Shown here: in pieces, positions 9,307-20,823 of the stretch
Position numbering within the stretch: position 1 is the first letter of the stretch
Layout: each line of letters begins with the position of its first letter
From: Aureobasidium sp. EXF-3400
Lineage: Eukaryota > Ascomycota > Dothideomycetes > Dothideales > Saccotheciaceae
Reading direction: 5' to 3'
Length of the DNA stretch: 64,000 nucleotides
Assembly (NCBI GenBank): GCA_024195585.1
Contig: SWBL01000163.1
Location: 1 to 64,000 of the forward strand
The notes under the pieces: generated by a model
Databases searched by the model: none
Told to the model about the DNA's origin: nothing
Seen by the model: the letters and a program-made list of their open reading frames with translations, nothing else
Position numbers and translations under genes: made by a program

Positions 9307-12142
9307 TGCCTCAAACCAATACACCCACCTCAAGCCCTCCACATGGAGGCGGCCGAATCAATCTGTAATGCTCTAGACCAAGACTGATCATGACGAGACT
9401 AGCAGAACTGAATATTGCATCTCAGCTCGTTCTCCACATCACAAGTCACTACCACGAGCCCATCCGGTGAGAAAGCACATGGGCTATACCGTACATCCCG
9501 ATGGCGCTAGATCAATTCCCGGTAATGCTAGACGGCTTGAGCAAGGATCACAGAGGAATGCAAGTCTCCGAAAATTTGACTTTGCATCCTGACCCATATT
9601 GCTGGCGAGGGTATCGTTTGGGCAGGGCAGAGAGCGGCATGGAAGCGAAGCGGTCTGGTTCGTTGAATGAAGGAACTTGGCAGACGACATTTTCTCCGAG
9701 CGCCTCCCTGCTGTCATGTACCTTTGCATGCAGCAACAAAAAGTGCAAGGTCGATCCTGATTCAGGCCTCATAGTCAGGCCCAAAGTAGCAACAAGTCAT
9801 GATGTGTGGTAAGACGGAAGTTGAACTGACCAATAGGACATTTCTTCGCAAGGGCCGATCTGACGCACGGCAAGGGTTTTGGCTGGATCTAAGCTTTCGC
9901 ATGGTGCGAAGTAAGCACGTCCTCATGTACATACACAGAAGTCGCATGCATGGGTGCATGCGTCGGACTCGGCTTTGGGGGAGGCGTTGCATCCTCATCG
10001 TACAGTGACTCGATACCAAGGCCGTAGTATGCCAAATTTACCGTGCCTGATTCAAATCTGCTTGTTGTTGAGTTTTTGCATTCATCTGGAAGAAGTGCCT
10101 CTATAAGAAGCGTTCCGTGCATACATCAGTGTCGTGAAACAGAAGATCATCTCTAGTCAGCATCTACTGAACACCTGCAGACAGCAAAGTCTAATCCGTG
10201 TAGTTACACGAGTATACTGAAATAGCCTGCCTGTAGGTACACCGCATTGCTCTTTGCTTTGTACCTACTGTAAATAGTATCCAAATCGCCCGATACTTGT
10301 CAGCATACCTTTGCAAGGCACATCCAATCCTTCGACGCTTAGCCGTCAATAGCTCGTACAGTCTGACACGGAAGATGTTCCCTTGCCTGGGCTCCGCTCT
10401 CGGCTGATGACTTGATCCGTTGCACTGTTCAGCTTCTCCCTTTCAGGTAGAAGAGGTCGTCACAAATCGCCCATGTTTTGCGACCCGAGGTGGATTGAGT
10501 GGCCCGAGCTCTAACATGCGGGGATCCATCTGGCGTCCATGCGGGAAACCGTGCATGGCCTTCGACATCAACACCACGCTGTGGATAAGTTTGTTCCTCG
10601 ACAAACATCGATCGGTTCAAGTTGTGCAAATCGGACATTGAGACGCCTAAATAGACGAACACCTCGTGGCTGTTTGCTTCCAGGGCTGAGGAGACTTTGC
10701 CACAGGCTACCGAACATGCGTAGCTACCCGGCCGCTTCGGCCTGCCGCTTCGGCCTGTCTATGGACTGATTCATATTGTCAACACAAACACGAGCGGGCG
10801 TGATAGGTACCCAGAGGTCAGCATCAAGAGCCACACTCATGCTTCATGGCTGTTTGTTGTAGGTGCAGATCTTGCTCTATCTTGCTCAAGACGATCTCAA
10901 TCTCATTTTTGAAACGTGCTTTTGTAGCTGAACGTCCCTATAAACAACGCTCGCCATGTACTGAAATTGTACAGCATTTTTTCTCACTCTTCGCCTCTCA
11001 ACATCTATGACCTCCTTGAGATTCCTTCAAACGCCTATCCGACGGGATTCGTATGATCGAAGTCTAATTGTGGGCTCCTCCAAATTCGGCAGTATGATGT
11101 AGGTTTTCTTTGCTCGATTCGATCCTTTGCCTTGCCCACGAAGCCTCGCAGTGCAGAAAAAGTGCAGCGCTGTGTTACCCATCCAATTTTGGCCACATGT
11201 CAAGCCTTTGCTTGCTTGAGCCGCATCGCAAGAAAGGTCGGTCCGTGTAACGCGTCGCTTCAGTCTCGATTTGATTTCAAGTCGGAGTCCCCGCATGAAG
11301 TCCGGCTTCTACACGCCAAACCAACGTTTGTCGTCCCGAGCCCTACCATGCATCAATATCGATTTGCCAACGAATGATGCTTCTGTCGCCTGTGACCTGA
11401 GCGAATGCTGTCATGTCATCGAGCGTCCTACCGACATGTGGAAACCCTGAAGATCTCTTCACCGCAATTGAAGCGTCTGTTCGAGTCCAGAAATGGATCC
11501 TTGGCTCTCGTGGTCGATTCCTTGGGCTAGAAAAGATTGGTCAGTCCGGATATCAGGACCCGTAAACAATGCCTATCTGGTGCTCCTTACGCAAGGCTCA
11601 TATCCTTCCGAAGCCTCTCCACCTCAATCGGAAATCGTGCGATGCCACTTTTCAATAAACACACGTAACCTACCGTGGCTCGTTCTCGTTCAACACGAAC
11701 CACGATAGGTGGTCGATTCTTGGTATCCATTCCTCGGGAATTATGCTGCATCCGGGTAATGCGGCGTGTCCAGCCCAATCCACAGGCCAATATGGGTCCT
11801 GTCTATATCGCGCTTAGCGAACCGCGCTCGGATGTTCTTGCTTGCCCCATGCCCAGAGCAAAGACTGCTGTTCCGGCCGCATCTGCTATGCCCTTCCCGA
11901 AAGAGCCCATTGACGATAGTGTGATACGGAGAGCATCTCGGGGTTCATGGTTGGCGTTCAACAGGCTAGCAGTGCAAGCGCAGGCTTACATCCTCCATGG
12001 TACGGTGAGTCCGCGTCCTGTTCGGATATTCCAAAAGATGGAGATTTAGATTAATAGACGTCCTTCCCCCGTATGTTATCCATCATTCCAACCAACTCTC
12101 GTTTATCTTCTTCTTCTCTTCTCGTGTCGTACGTTTCAGAAC
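9307..12142. other. Long intergenic region between the laccase and secreted protein B
   Basis: About 2.8 kb between two divergently transcribed secreted-protein genes. I read the open frames on both strands; the longest (11675-12049, +) has no start context, domain or signal peptide that I trust. It contains a 13-bp tandem duplication at 10732-10757. The end near 12060-12140 is pyrimidine-rich, as expected for the 5' UTR of protein B. Confidence 0.5.
10732..10757. repeat. Perfect 13-bp tandem duplication
   Basis: CCGCTTCGGCCTG occurs twice head to tail (10732-10744 and 10745-10757). Each unit contains the near-palindrome CCGCTTCGG. No function is evident. Confidence 0.7.
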
Positions 12143-13605
12143 ATGTCCGTATTCAGACTTGGTGGCTTCTTGGCCGCTGCTCTTCTAGGCTCTCGCGCCG
12201 TGGCACAGACAGAATGTCTGTCGTATGGTGTTGACTTCCAGACCAACGGAGACTACTTCCAAAACATCAGTTCAACAGCTCCCTTCACCTTCGCCTCGAT
12301 CTTCGAGGGATGCCAGAACGACACTGCCAATAACATCCTTGTTGATCCTAACGGCGATGAATACCAATGCACAGACACTCCTCTCCAACCTGATGATACT
12401 ATCGAATTATCAACATGTCCCCTGGACAAGAACGAGATGTACAGCGGTGACTGGTCCGTCTTGATCATTTCGAACAACGGAGATGGAGACCCCATTGCCT
12501 ACGAGCGTGATTTCTACCTCAGTGTTGGCATTCCTTCAACCATAACATACACTCCCACAGTGACCATCACCTCGACATCCACACCTATTGTGATGACCAC
12601 CTCAACATCGACTGTCACCTCAATCTTGACACTGCAGGCATCGACCACCATAGTTGCTTCCGTGACCAAGGTAAGCTTGTCCGTATTGTTTGACTTAACT
12701 CTCAGCTAACATGTTTATCAAAAGTCTCCTACCGTGACAATTACACCACCTATTTCTACAGTTATGGTTACAAAGACTGCAACACTTAGAAAGACAGCGT
12801 ACACTGTCGTGCCCTTCGTCAGCACTATCACCAAAACTGCCCATTGCTCAATGCCTCCTTCGCAGCGTTGGCCCGATCCAACGTGTACCATTACTCCTAC
12901 CTTGGTCACCGCCGCAGCTCTGTCGACCGACGCATCTACCATTTCTGCTACTGCTTCTTCCTCTTCTTCTTCTGCTGCTTCTACTTCTTCTTCTTCTTCT
13001 TCTTCTTCCGCCGCTGCTTCTACTTCTGCTGCTGCACAAAAGGTTCGCCGTGGTCTGTTCGACCGCGCAGTACCGCTTGACCGTGCAGCTAGAGTTGCCG
13101 AGCGCAAGGCCAGAAGAGAAGCAAGCCAGAAGTTGCACAGACGTGCTCCTGACTCTGCTACCACTACTGTGACCGAGCTTAACACTGTAAGCATCCCATC
13201 TGTTGTCTTTCTGACATCTTTTGCTAATCTCTTGTCTTCTAGTCTCTCTACTCTACCTCCACCGTCGTCACCACTACTGACGCATCCACCATGATAACAA
13301 CTGGTAAGCTATCCTTATCTTTCCATCTGAACCCTCAAAAGGAGAAACAGAGCTAACATCTGACAGTCCTTGCAACCTCCACCTCGACCTCGACACCCCC
13401 CGTCGTCACTGTCAAGAGCGGCACTTCCACCCTTCCCGTAGTGACCAAGACGCTCCCGCAGCAGACCACCACCCACACCGTCATGACCATTTCTTACACC
13501 ACCGCCAAGACAGTAACATCCTCGCCCACAGTGAGAATCACAAGCACCAGCACCAACTCGCAGTCCGCTCTTGCCTGTACCGCCAAGGGTGGTAGAATGA
13601 CTTAG
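12143..13605 (+). CDS. Secreted Ser/Thr-rich protein B (paralogue of protein A)
   Basis: Four exons, 12143-12670, 12725-13186, 13243-13303 and 13367-13605, give 429 aa. Signal peptide MSVFRLGGFLAAALLGSRAVA. The N-terminal domain repeats protein A's blocks (GCQNDTANNILVDPNGD, MYSGDW, ISNNGDGDPIAY). The stalk is Thr-rich and contains a pure Ser/Ala tract encoded by TCT/TCC runs near 12955-13030. Then come Arg-Arg at 13046-13051, a basic segment, and Arg-Arg at 13139-13144 followed by APDSATTTVT. The tail is ALACTAKGGRMT. Its three introns occupy positions that differ from two of the introns in protein A. There is no hydrophobic GPI tail. It is probably secreted or covalently wall-associated; function unknown. 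Confidence 0.85.
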
Positions 13606-14837
13606 ATGGAGATTTGCGATTTTACGATTTTCAGTTGTTTTGCTAGATGTTTATGATAAGGGGGGAATTCTGGTTTGGGAAAGGAAAGATTTTTGCTGTT
13701 TTGACTACCAAGTGTGGACTGTTTTCCTTGTTCGTGCTATTTCCAGATGGTTGGGAGGACTCGTTCGGAGAAAACCCAATCTCAAGTCTACTATTTCTTC
13801 TTTGCTTGGGATCTATATCCTTTTCCCCCAGCTTCCAGTTTCCTTCGCATCAAACCCCATTAGAATGAATGGAGACACGAAACCTATCGTTTCTATATCA
13901 ACACCCAAGCAAAAAAGTCAAGACACGACGTTCAAAACGACTTTCAACCCTCGTACCTTCCGAGGCCAAACCTTACACGCCCATAAGAAGCAAAAATTCT
14001 CCGAGAACCAAGCACCCCCGACACCTGCCACAGCAAAAAAAAAAAAGTAACACGAAACTTTCATACTACTGCCAGGTCCCTTCTCTCCTCTTGCTCAACA
14101 CAGCAGTGACAAGTCTCTTGTCAGCACTTTAGACTCTTGACAAGAGCCAAATCTGTGGTTCGGCGAAAAAACACACCAAGCAAAATGTCAAAACGGCGTT
14201 CGGACATGGGGGTGGAGGGAAGGATACTTTTGTATGTGGCGGCGCTGAAAAGATGACAACGGTGGGGGGAAGGTACATCAAGAAAGTATACAAAAGTTAA
14301 CACCAAAGATTTCCAGCCTTACTGAGGCGTTTTCAATAAGGCTCTAGAGCTTGCCTTGAACTACTGTATCTTCTTTTTTTCTCCGAGACAATCGTATTCG
14401 GGTGATCGGCAATGGAAAAGAGGAGAAAACGGAACAGTCGTCGGATTGTAGGTTCCGCAAGAGGAAGAAGAGGGTGAGGGGACGCAAAAAAGGAAGAGTC
14501 GTCGAAGCACCTCATGTACAGAACACAGTCTGGCTGAGACCGAAGAAAAAAGATCAATTGGCTCTTAACACGTTTTCTTGTTTTAAGGTCTGAAGCAAAG
14601 CCCAAACATCATCTCCTCAGGCTAACTTCCAACAAGAAGGATGGGATACCAGCAAAAACACGCATTCGCAGACGGTCTATAAGACCATAGTCAAGTAAAC
14701 AGCACACAACTCCGATGCCCCATGCCCCGAAAAGAAAAGGTCGTAGGTATCGAAAGAGAAAAAAGTAACAAAAAAGAAGAAAAGAAGGTGCTGTTCCTGC
14801 CAATACTCCTTTCCATGCTCTTGACCGTACATTTTGC
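13606..14837. other. Intergenic between convergent genes
   Basis: 1.2 kb between the stops of secreted protein B (+) and Stu2 (-). It contains A/T-rich UTR-like sequence, a poly-A tract at about 14034-14047 and an inverted repeat (listed separately). The open frames here are low-complexity and unsupported. Confidence 0.5.
14115..14146. repeat. Perfect 9-bp inverted repeat between convergent genes
   Basis: CTCTTGTCA (14115-14123) and TGACAAGAG (14138-14146) are perfect reverse complements around a 14-nt loop. Its position between two convergent 3' ends would fit a 3'-end or termination role, but that is only inference. Confidence 0.55.
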
Positions 14838-17756
14838 TTAGTGGTTACGTTGGAGGCTCTGCTGTTTTGCCTGTGAGAAAAAGTTAGCATATCGCTCCTT
14901 TGGCCGGGTACTGGGTATGACTTGCCTTCATCATCTCAATTCTAGCCTTCAGGTTTTGTGTCACCTCAGCAGCACGTCGCCAGCTCTCAACACCACCAGT
15001 TGTGCCCTCACCGTTTTGTGTCCTCGATACTGAGGATCGGTGCATACCAGACTCTGCGCCCAGACCTGCTCCATAGCTTTGCTCCATATTACTACCAGAT
15101 CTACTACCGCTAGTGCTGCGTTGCAAGCCAGAAACCGCAGGACTAGCGCGGCCGCTGCTTGAGTGGTCCATCGATGGCGCGTTAGAGCTTCTGAATCCAC
15201 TCACAGGACTTGTGATGCGTTCGATTCCTGCTGCTGCGTTGATATGCTCCTTGGTCTCGCCGCTGGGCTCTCGCGACTGGGATGATGAATATGACATGCC
15301 GCCAGCCGGGCGTCCGAATTGAGGTCGAGGTGGACCCATACCACCCATGGGTGTATCGTAGTGTCTCATTCCGTTGGCGCCATTGCTCTCAGAGTAGCCA
15401 CTGTTGTGCATCTCAGTATCGTGGTTATGATCGCGTTCCACACGTCCCAAACGGGCCACTTCACGCTTCAGTCTATCGACTTCGCGGGCGAGACTGGCTG
15501 CACGTTCCTCAGCAGCTTCAGCATCACTTCGCGCGCGAACTAACTGAGTCTCCTTAGCCTTGATACCCAGCACGTCGCGAGTGTGGTCCTCAATGAGTTG
15601 TGCGTTCTGGTTTTGAAGTTCGTGGATCTGGCTGTTAAGTCTCATCTTGTCCGTTCTCAGTTCGCTATTTTGAGAACGAAGATACTCGGCTTCTGAACGC
15701 AGGTCCGAGAGCTCTGATCTCTCTGCTAAGCTCAACACTGAAGGAGCTGCCTGAGGAGGTGGGGCGTATTCTTGAGGGGGCTCATTCGTGCTCTGGTTGA
15801 ATGAGTTTGCTGGCTTGCCCAACGGTCTGGCAGCAAGACTACGGGGTGCTGCAAGTCCTGAGCGAGGTGCAGGTGCGGGTGTTGGTGGGTCGTCCAGCAT
15901 CTCGACATCTTCAGAAGGCACTCTTCGAGGCGAAGCGGCCGGCGGGGCTAAACCAGGCTTTCTCATCTTTGACCCAGGTGCTGCAAGTCCTGACTTGAGG
16001 CCGGGCTTGACTCCAGGTTTGCTAGTTGGGCGAGCGGCTAGCGGTGCAGCAGCTGGAGGCTCCTCGGGAGTGGCAGGTCTGACTGGCGCAGGTGCAGCCT
16101 TTTTCACAGCCGGCGCAGGACGTCTTCCAGGAGCGGGCTTCTTTGCAGGAGGGGCAGCAGGTTTAGGGGGTGGGGCAGCCTTGGGCTTCCACTTGACCTT
16201 GACTTCTGCATTATCGCAGTACTCCTTGATCTTGTTCTTCTTGATGTCGTCGATGCCGTCGAGATGGGGGAGCATGTTGCGATCAGTCATGATCTTCCAC
16301 AATGTTCCAAGAATTTCAGCCGCTGCTTCTCTGGGTGGTGCTTGGGAGTCTGCTAGCAGAGTTTTGGCAGCGTCTGCCATAGATTTAAGCTCAGTAGGTG
16401 GTGGTACCTCTCTGAGGTTCTTCAGACAGCGCACAAGCACACGGGCAGATTCGAGCTTGACCTGAGGAGTCTTGTGCTTGAAAGCTTCGAGCATCTCCTC
16501 AAGATTGTCGGTCAAACCAGTAGCTGAGACGACGGCGTCGCAAGCAGCAGCAAGAGCGTCAGTAACGGACTGCTTCTTTTCCTTGAGACGCTCGAGCATA
16601 GGCGACATGATGGTAGATCGATATCTGGAGAAACTCTTCTTCAAACCCTTGGCGAGCACTTCCACACAGTTTGCAGCCACAGTGACGCAAGCCACATTGG
16701 CATCCTTCATGCTCTTTGCGAGACCACGCATAACATCGTCAAAGGGGCCTTCCTGAATCGCGGGTTGATTGGCAGCGGTGAAGAGCTCATCAAGAGCCTC
16801 CTTACGGTCTTTCCATTTTGACGAGTTGAGACGTTCGCTAAAGTCGGCCGGTACCTTTGACATAACGTCGACAGCTTCAAATTCAGGCTCCAGATCGATT
16901 GCACCATCTTCATCTTCTTCGGCGTCTTCAACTGCAGCCGGACCTGCCTCCTCTGCGGCCTCTTGGGCTGCTTGTTGAGACCTAAGCAATCTCTCTTGTG
17001 TTGGCTTGTCGTCCTTGACCTTCTCGAACAGTTTGTCTAGATCCGTTTGTTGGACAGGTTTGAGTTCAGCCCAGAAGAGGGGCTTCATGGCTTCCTTTAG
17101 CCATCGGTAGAGTTCGACTGTAAGGTTTTGTGCTTCGGCGCGCACATTCTTGTCTGCGTGACCGTAGACTTTAGGTAGGAGCTTGATGATGGGCTTGGGC
17201 TCGACAGTCTTGCAGCCGTATGCATGGTAGATGGCGGTAAGAGACTGCAGTGCAGCGACAATGACCTTGGGAGTTTTGGCAGAAAGGAGGGGGATGAGCT
17301 CTTCGATAACAGGATCAGCTACATCGAGTTCGATGTAGAGAAGGAGGGCTTCGATGGCGGCAGCTTTCGCAGCGGGGCGACCAGTCACACCCTTTTCAAC
17401 AATGGGCTGGATTGTAGATGTGCGAGTGCTGGGGAGGGAGTGTGTTAGCTAGCTAGGCAGGATAGGAAAGCAAGTAGGGAAGCGGCGCACCGAGTACAGC
17501 CAGGTTTGCCAGCAATCTCGAGGAAAGCATTCAGAGCATTGAGACCTTCGGCTTGAGCAGCAACGTTTGAGTCGGCGACAGCGCCCTTCCAGATGTTGGA
17601 GTCGGCTATGAAGTCCTTGACGAGGGGGTCGGTCGGTTGCGCCGTCTTGAATTCTTTTGTGGCAGCTTCATAACCCTCCTTGCGCACCTTCCAGTTCTTG
17701 TGGATGAAGCGGTCGGCCAAGGGCAATTTGCTGAAATCCTCTTGCTCTTCAGCCAT
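14838..17756 (-). CDS. STU2: XMAP215/Stu2/Alp14 microtubule polymerase
   Basis: Three exons, 17756-17491, 17428-14926 and 14870-14838, give 933 aa. Two TOG (HEAT-repeat tubulin-binding) domains are seen: TOG1 at about residues 1-235 (WKVRKEGYEAA, then TGRPAAKAAAIEALLLYIE) and TOG2 at about 290-520 (LNSSKWKDRKEALDELF). A Pro/Ala/Lys-rich basic linker follows, then a heptad-rich coiled coil (LSDLRSEAEYLRSQNSELRT). Two TOGs plus a coiled coil is the fungal dimeric architecture. The last intron (14871-14925) starts with GC rather than GT (AAG|GCAAGT...CACAG). Splicing it gives the ending KAKQQSLQRNH; reading through would add 15 different residues. It acts at microtubule plus ends and spindle pole bodies. 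It is divergent from PAC1 with a 518-bp shared upstream region. Confidence 0.9.
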
Positions 17757-18274
17757 GTTGGCGGTTTCTCGGAGTGTTTAAGCGCAAGTGGTAGCCGGTC
17801 CGGAGGAAGAGCGGCCGTATACAGAGTGTGGGATGCGATGTGTTAGAAGCGACTGCAGGCAACAAGTCGCTGCGTCGTCTTGTTCAAGTCTGGTTCGTAG
17901 ATGAGAGGGGTCGTCTCGTCATGGGAGTTGTTGCAGTGGTAGAAGAATATCGCTTTCTCAGGCCCGACAACAACAACAAACAGACAGGCCAAAGCCCAAA
18001 GCCAAATTCCCGTCTGACGGCATCGGGCAGCATGCGACAACAGCTATTGTGAGACTCGACTGAATTCACCACTTACACCCAGATCACCTGCGCCTTCCCT
18101 ATTGTCTCGCTTGCTCGTCCAAGTCACAGTCCGAAACTCGCGACTTCCCCTTTTCATTCGATTCAGGCACCCTCACCGCCGCCGCTGGTCGCAGGTCCGC
18201 TCTTGCCAGCTTCCCCCACCTCCGTGACTGCTGCCAGCACTTTCGACAAAGAGTTGTTATGCGCAACCACTACA
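17757..18274. promoter_or_regulatory. Shared divergent promoter of STU2 and PAC1
   Basis: 518 bp separates the two ATGs, so both microtubule genes use the same upstream region. Pyrimidine-rich tracts precede the PAC1 start. I see no TATA box. Confidence 0.5.
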
Positions 18275-19756
18275 ATGTCCAATCTCTTGACTCAGCGACA
18301 GGCTGAAGAACTGTGCGTCACCAAACACCAATCCGAATGCTGTTGGCTGATGTGCTGATAGCCACAAGTCCTTGATCGCCTACCTCACAGCTGCCGGCTT
18401 GACAAACACGGCTGCCTCCCTCCGCGAAGAACTCAACATTGGCGACGAGTTTGACGATGCTACGCGAAAGAAATATGAGGGTCTTCTGGAGAAGAAGTGG
18501 ACCAGTGTCGTCCGCCTGCAAAAGAAGGTGAGCTACTGCTCTCGTCCAACGCGACTTGTTTGACCCACGCCCTTACGCTCCATCAGATAATGGACCTTGA
18601 GTCACGCAACACAACCCTACAAACAGAACTCGATACTGCCACTCCGACTTCGCTGTCGCGTCGCAATCAGGACCCAGCCACATGGCTACCACGCTCCCCA
18701 GCTCGTCACACTCTCCAATCTCACCGTCAACCCGTCACTTGTGTCGCCTTCCATCCTGTCTTCTCTTCACTGGCTTCGGGCTCTGAAGATGCCACCATCA
18801 AAATCTGGGACTGGGAGCTAGGTGAGCTTGAACGCACAATCAAAGGTCACACCAAAGGCGTCCTCGACATCGACTATGGTGGTCCGCGCGGAGGCACTCT
18901 TCTGGCCAGCTGTAGTTCCGATCTGACCATTAAGCTCTGGGACCCAAGCGACGAATACAAAAACATTCGGACCCTGCCCGGTCATGATCATAGTGTCTCG
19001 GCTGTGCGCTTTATTCCTTCTGGCGCCGCTGGCGCACCATCAAGTGGAAACCTCTTGGCCAGTGCTAGTAGAGACAAGACCATCAGGATCTGGGATGTCA
19101 CAACCGGTTACTGTGTAAAGACGATTCGCGGCCACGCTGATTGGGTACGTGACGTCGCCCCTAGTTTCGATGGTCGCTGGCTCCTCTCTGTTGGAAACGA
19201 TCAAACTGCTCGCTTATGGGACACCCAATCCGGCGATGCAAAGGTCACTTTTGTTGGCCATGAGCATGTTATCGAATGCTGTACATTTGCTCCCGCTGCC
19301 GCATATCCTCACCTGGCATCTATGGCTGGTCTCAAGAAAGCTCCACCGGCAACTAGCTCGGCCGAATTCGTTGCTACTGCTGGTCGTGACAAGCTCATCA
19401 AGCTATGGGATGCCAGAGGAACTTTGATCAAGACACTTGTTGGCCACGACAACTGGGTGCGAGCTCTTTTGTTCCACCCAGGAGGCAAATATCTCCTCAG
19501 TTGCGCTGATGACAAAACAATACGCTGCTGGGATCTATCACAAGAAGGGAAATGCGTCAAAACTATCGAAGACGCCCATGGCCATTTCGTCAGCAGTATG
19601 CGCTGGGCACCAGGTGTGATCAAAGATGCAGCTGCTGCCAACAACGATGCCGCTACCAATGGGTCAAAATCAGGAGACGAGATGGCCAAAATCAGCATTC
19701 GCTGTGTCATTGCGACGGGCAGTGTTGATCTGAATGTCCGAGTATTTGCATCATAG
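18275..19756 (+). CDS. PAC1: PAC1/LIS1/NudF dynein regulator
   Basis: Exons 18275-18312, 18362-18527 and 18587-19756 give 457 aa. The first exon is only 38 nt. Splicing restores the LisH motif ([20 protein letters not shown]), followed by a short coiled coil ([15 protein letters not shown]) and seven WD40 repeats. Clear repeats include [45 protein letters not shown] and IRCWDLSQE, ending NVRVFAS. LIS1 proteins dimerise through LisH and bind the dynein motor ring, promoting dynein-dependent nuclear distribution. Length and order match filamentous-fungal NudF/PAC1. An acidic or low-complexity insertion ([18 protein letters not shown]) sits in the final repeat. Confidence 0.95.
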
Positions 19757-20823
19757 CTACGTCCTTTGTCTCTTCTCATGTATCATTGGGATGGAGTATT
19801 CGGCGCAGGAGAGGGGAGTTTGTTCAAAGGTGCTTTCCCTGTAGATGGTTTATCTTCCTGTTTTCAGTTCCCAGCATGGATCATGGCGCATCTTTTGCTT
19901 GTCTAACATCTTTATCATCATCAGCATCCTTGCTCTTCTTTCATACCCTTGCTTGTAGGGAAGGCTGGCGTTAGTTTTCTTCTCTTCTGCTATCCTCGAG
20001 AGAAAGACCATATGAAGCATGCATGTCTAGCCCTTTACGCCCTTTTATGCATATTTCTGGGAAAACACGTTTGATGGTCTACAAGCATCGTTCAGATTTA
20101 CTGTGATCCTGTCACTCTTAATGAAGACAAGGTTGCACCCTCGACAATGTTTGGAATTCTTATTCGTGAATTTACTTGTGCACCGTTGGCATCTCGGTAT
20201 ATGTTTTCATTTGACGACTATTTTGTGACTGCCTCTTATGCCTCGATTGTTCATTGTCTTGAAGTCAGCTTGCGCTGAGGTTGGCCTTCCTCGACAACAC
20301 TTTCTTCCACTAACCTGTTTAGCAAATGGGTTGAGCAGAAGTATCTGCGTTGAAATTTGGATGCATTTGTTTTTCGAAGTAGGCACAGGTGTACAATCAT
20401 TTCAATGTTCCTTTGACCTCAGGACTAAACGTCTTGAACCTTCTAAAAAGCTGCACCGTTTGCGTGCCTAGAAAGGGTTGTGAAAAATGTGAAGTATTAT
20501 AACACATGTCGGGCCAGTATTCGTCCGGGAGCCGAAGATGCAAGTTCCGAAAGCCAAGGCCATCGTCAGAGCGTAGCTGAAAATAGTGAGATGACGCTCC
20601 TTCTTGCCGCCATCGCTGGGCATCCCCTTGGCTTAAGAGCTGTGTGTCTTATTCAATTGTGCCATCTCTTCCTTTTAAGTTTGCTGTCCCATCCGTCGTA
20701 TCCCACGTATCGCGTGTTGTTGTCGAAGCATCTTCATCACCCTTTTTTTCCCTTATCTGGTCCTGTTCTGCCTTGTACAAAGTACCCCTCCATTGATAAG
20801 AGCTTCACGACACATACCCAAAA
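19757..20823. other. Intergenic / UTR region
   Basis: 1.07 kb between the PAC1 stop and the proposed start of the Sec14-like gene. It is T-rich and UTR-like, with short unsupported frames only. Confidence 0.5.

Noticed and set aside
13640..14050. 136-codon plus-strand frame downstream of protein B
   Set aside because: Runs through UTR-like A/T-rich sequence into a poly-A tract that makes its Lys tail; no homology features.
434..14837. Metabolic gene cluster around the laccase
   Set aside because: No polyketide synthase, peptide synthetase, terpene cyclase or cluster-type regulator nearby; neighbours are housekeeping or unknown genes.
15788..16465. 225-codon Gly/Ala-rich plus-strand frame
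   Set aside because: Antisense of the Pro/Ala/Lys-rich linker of STU2.
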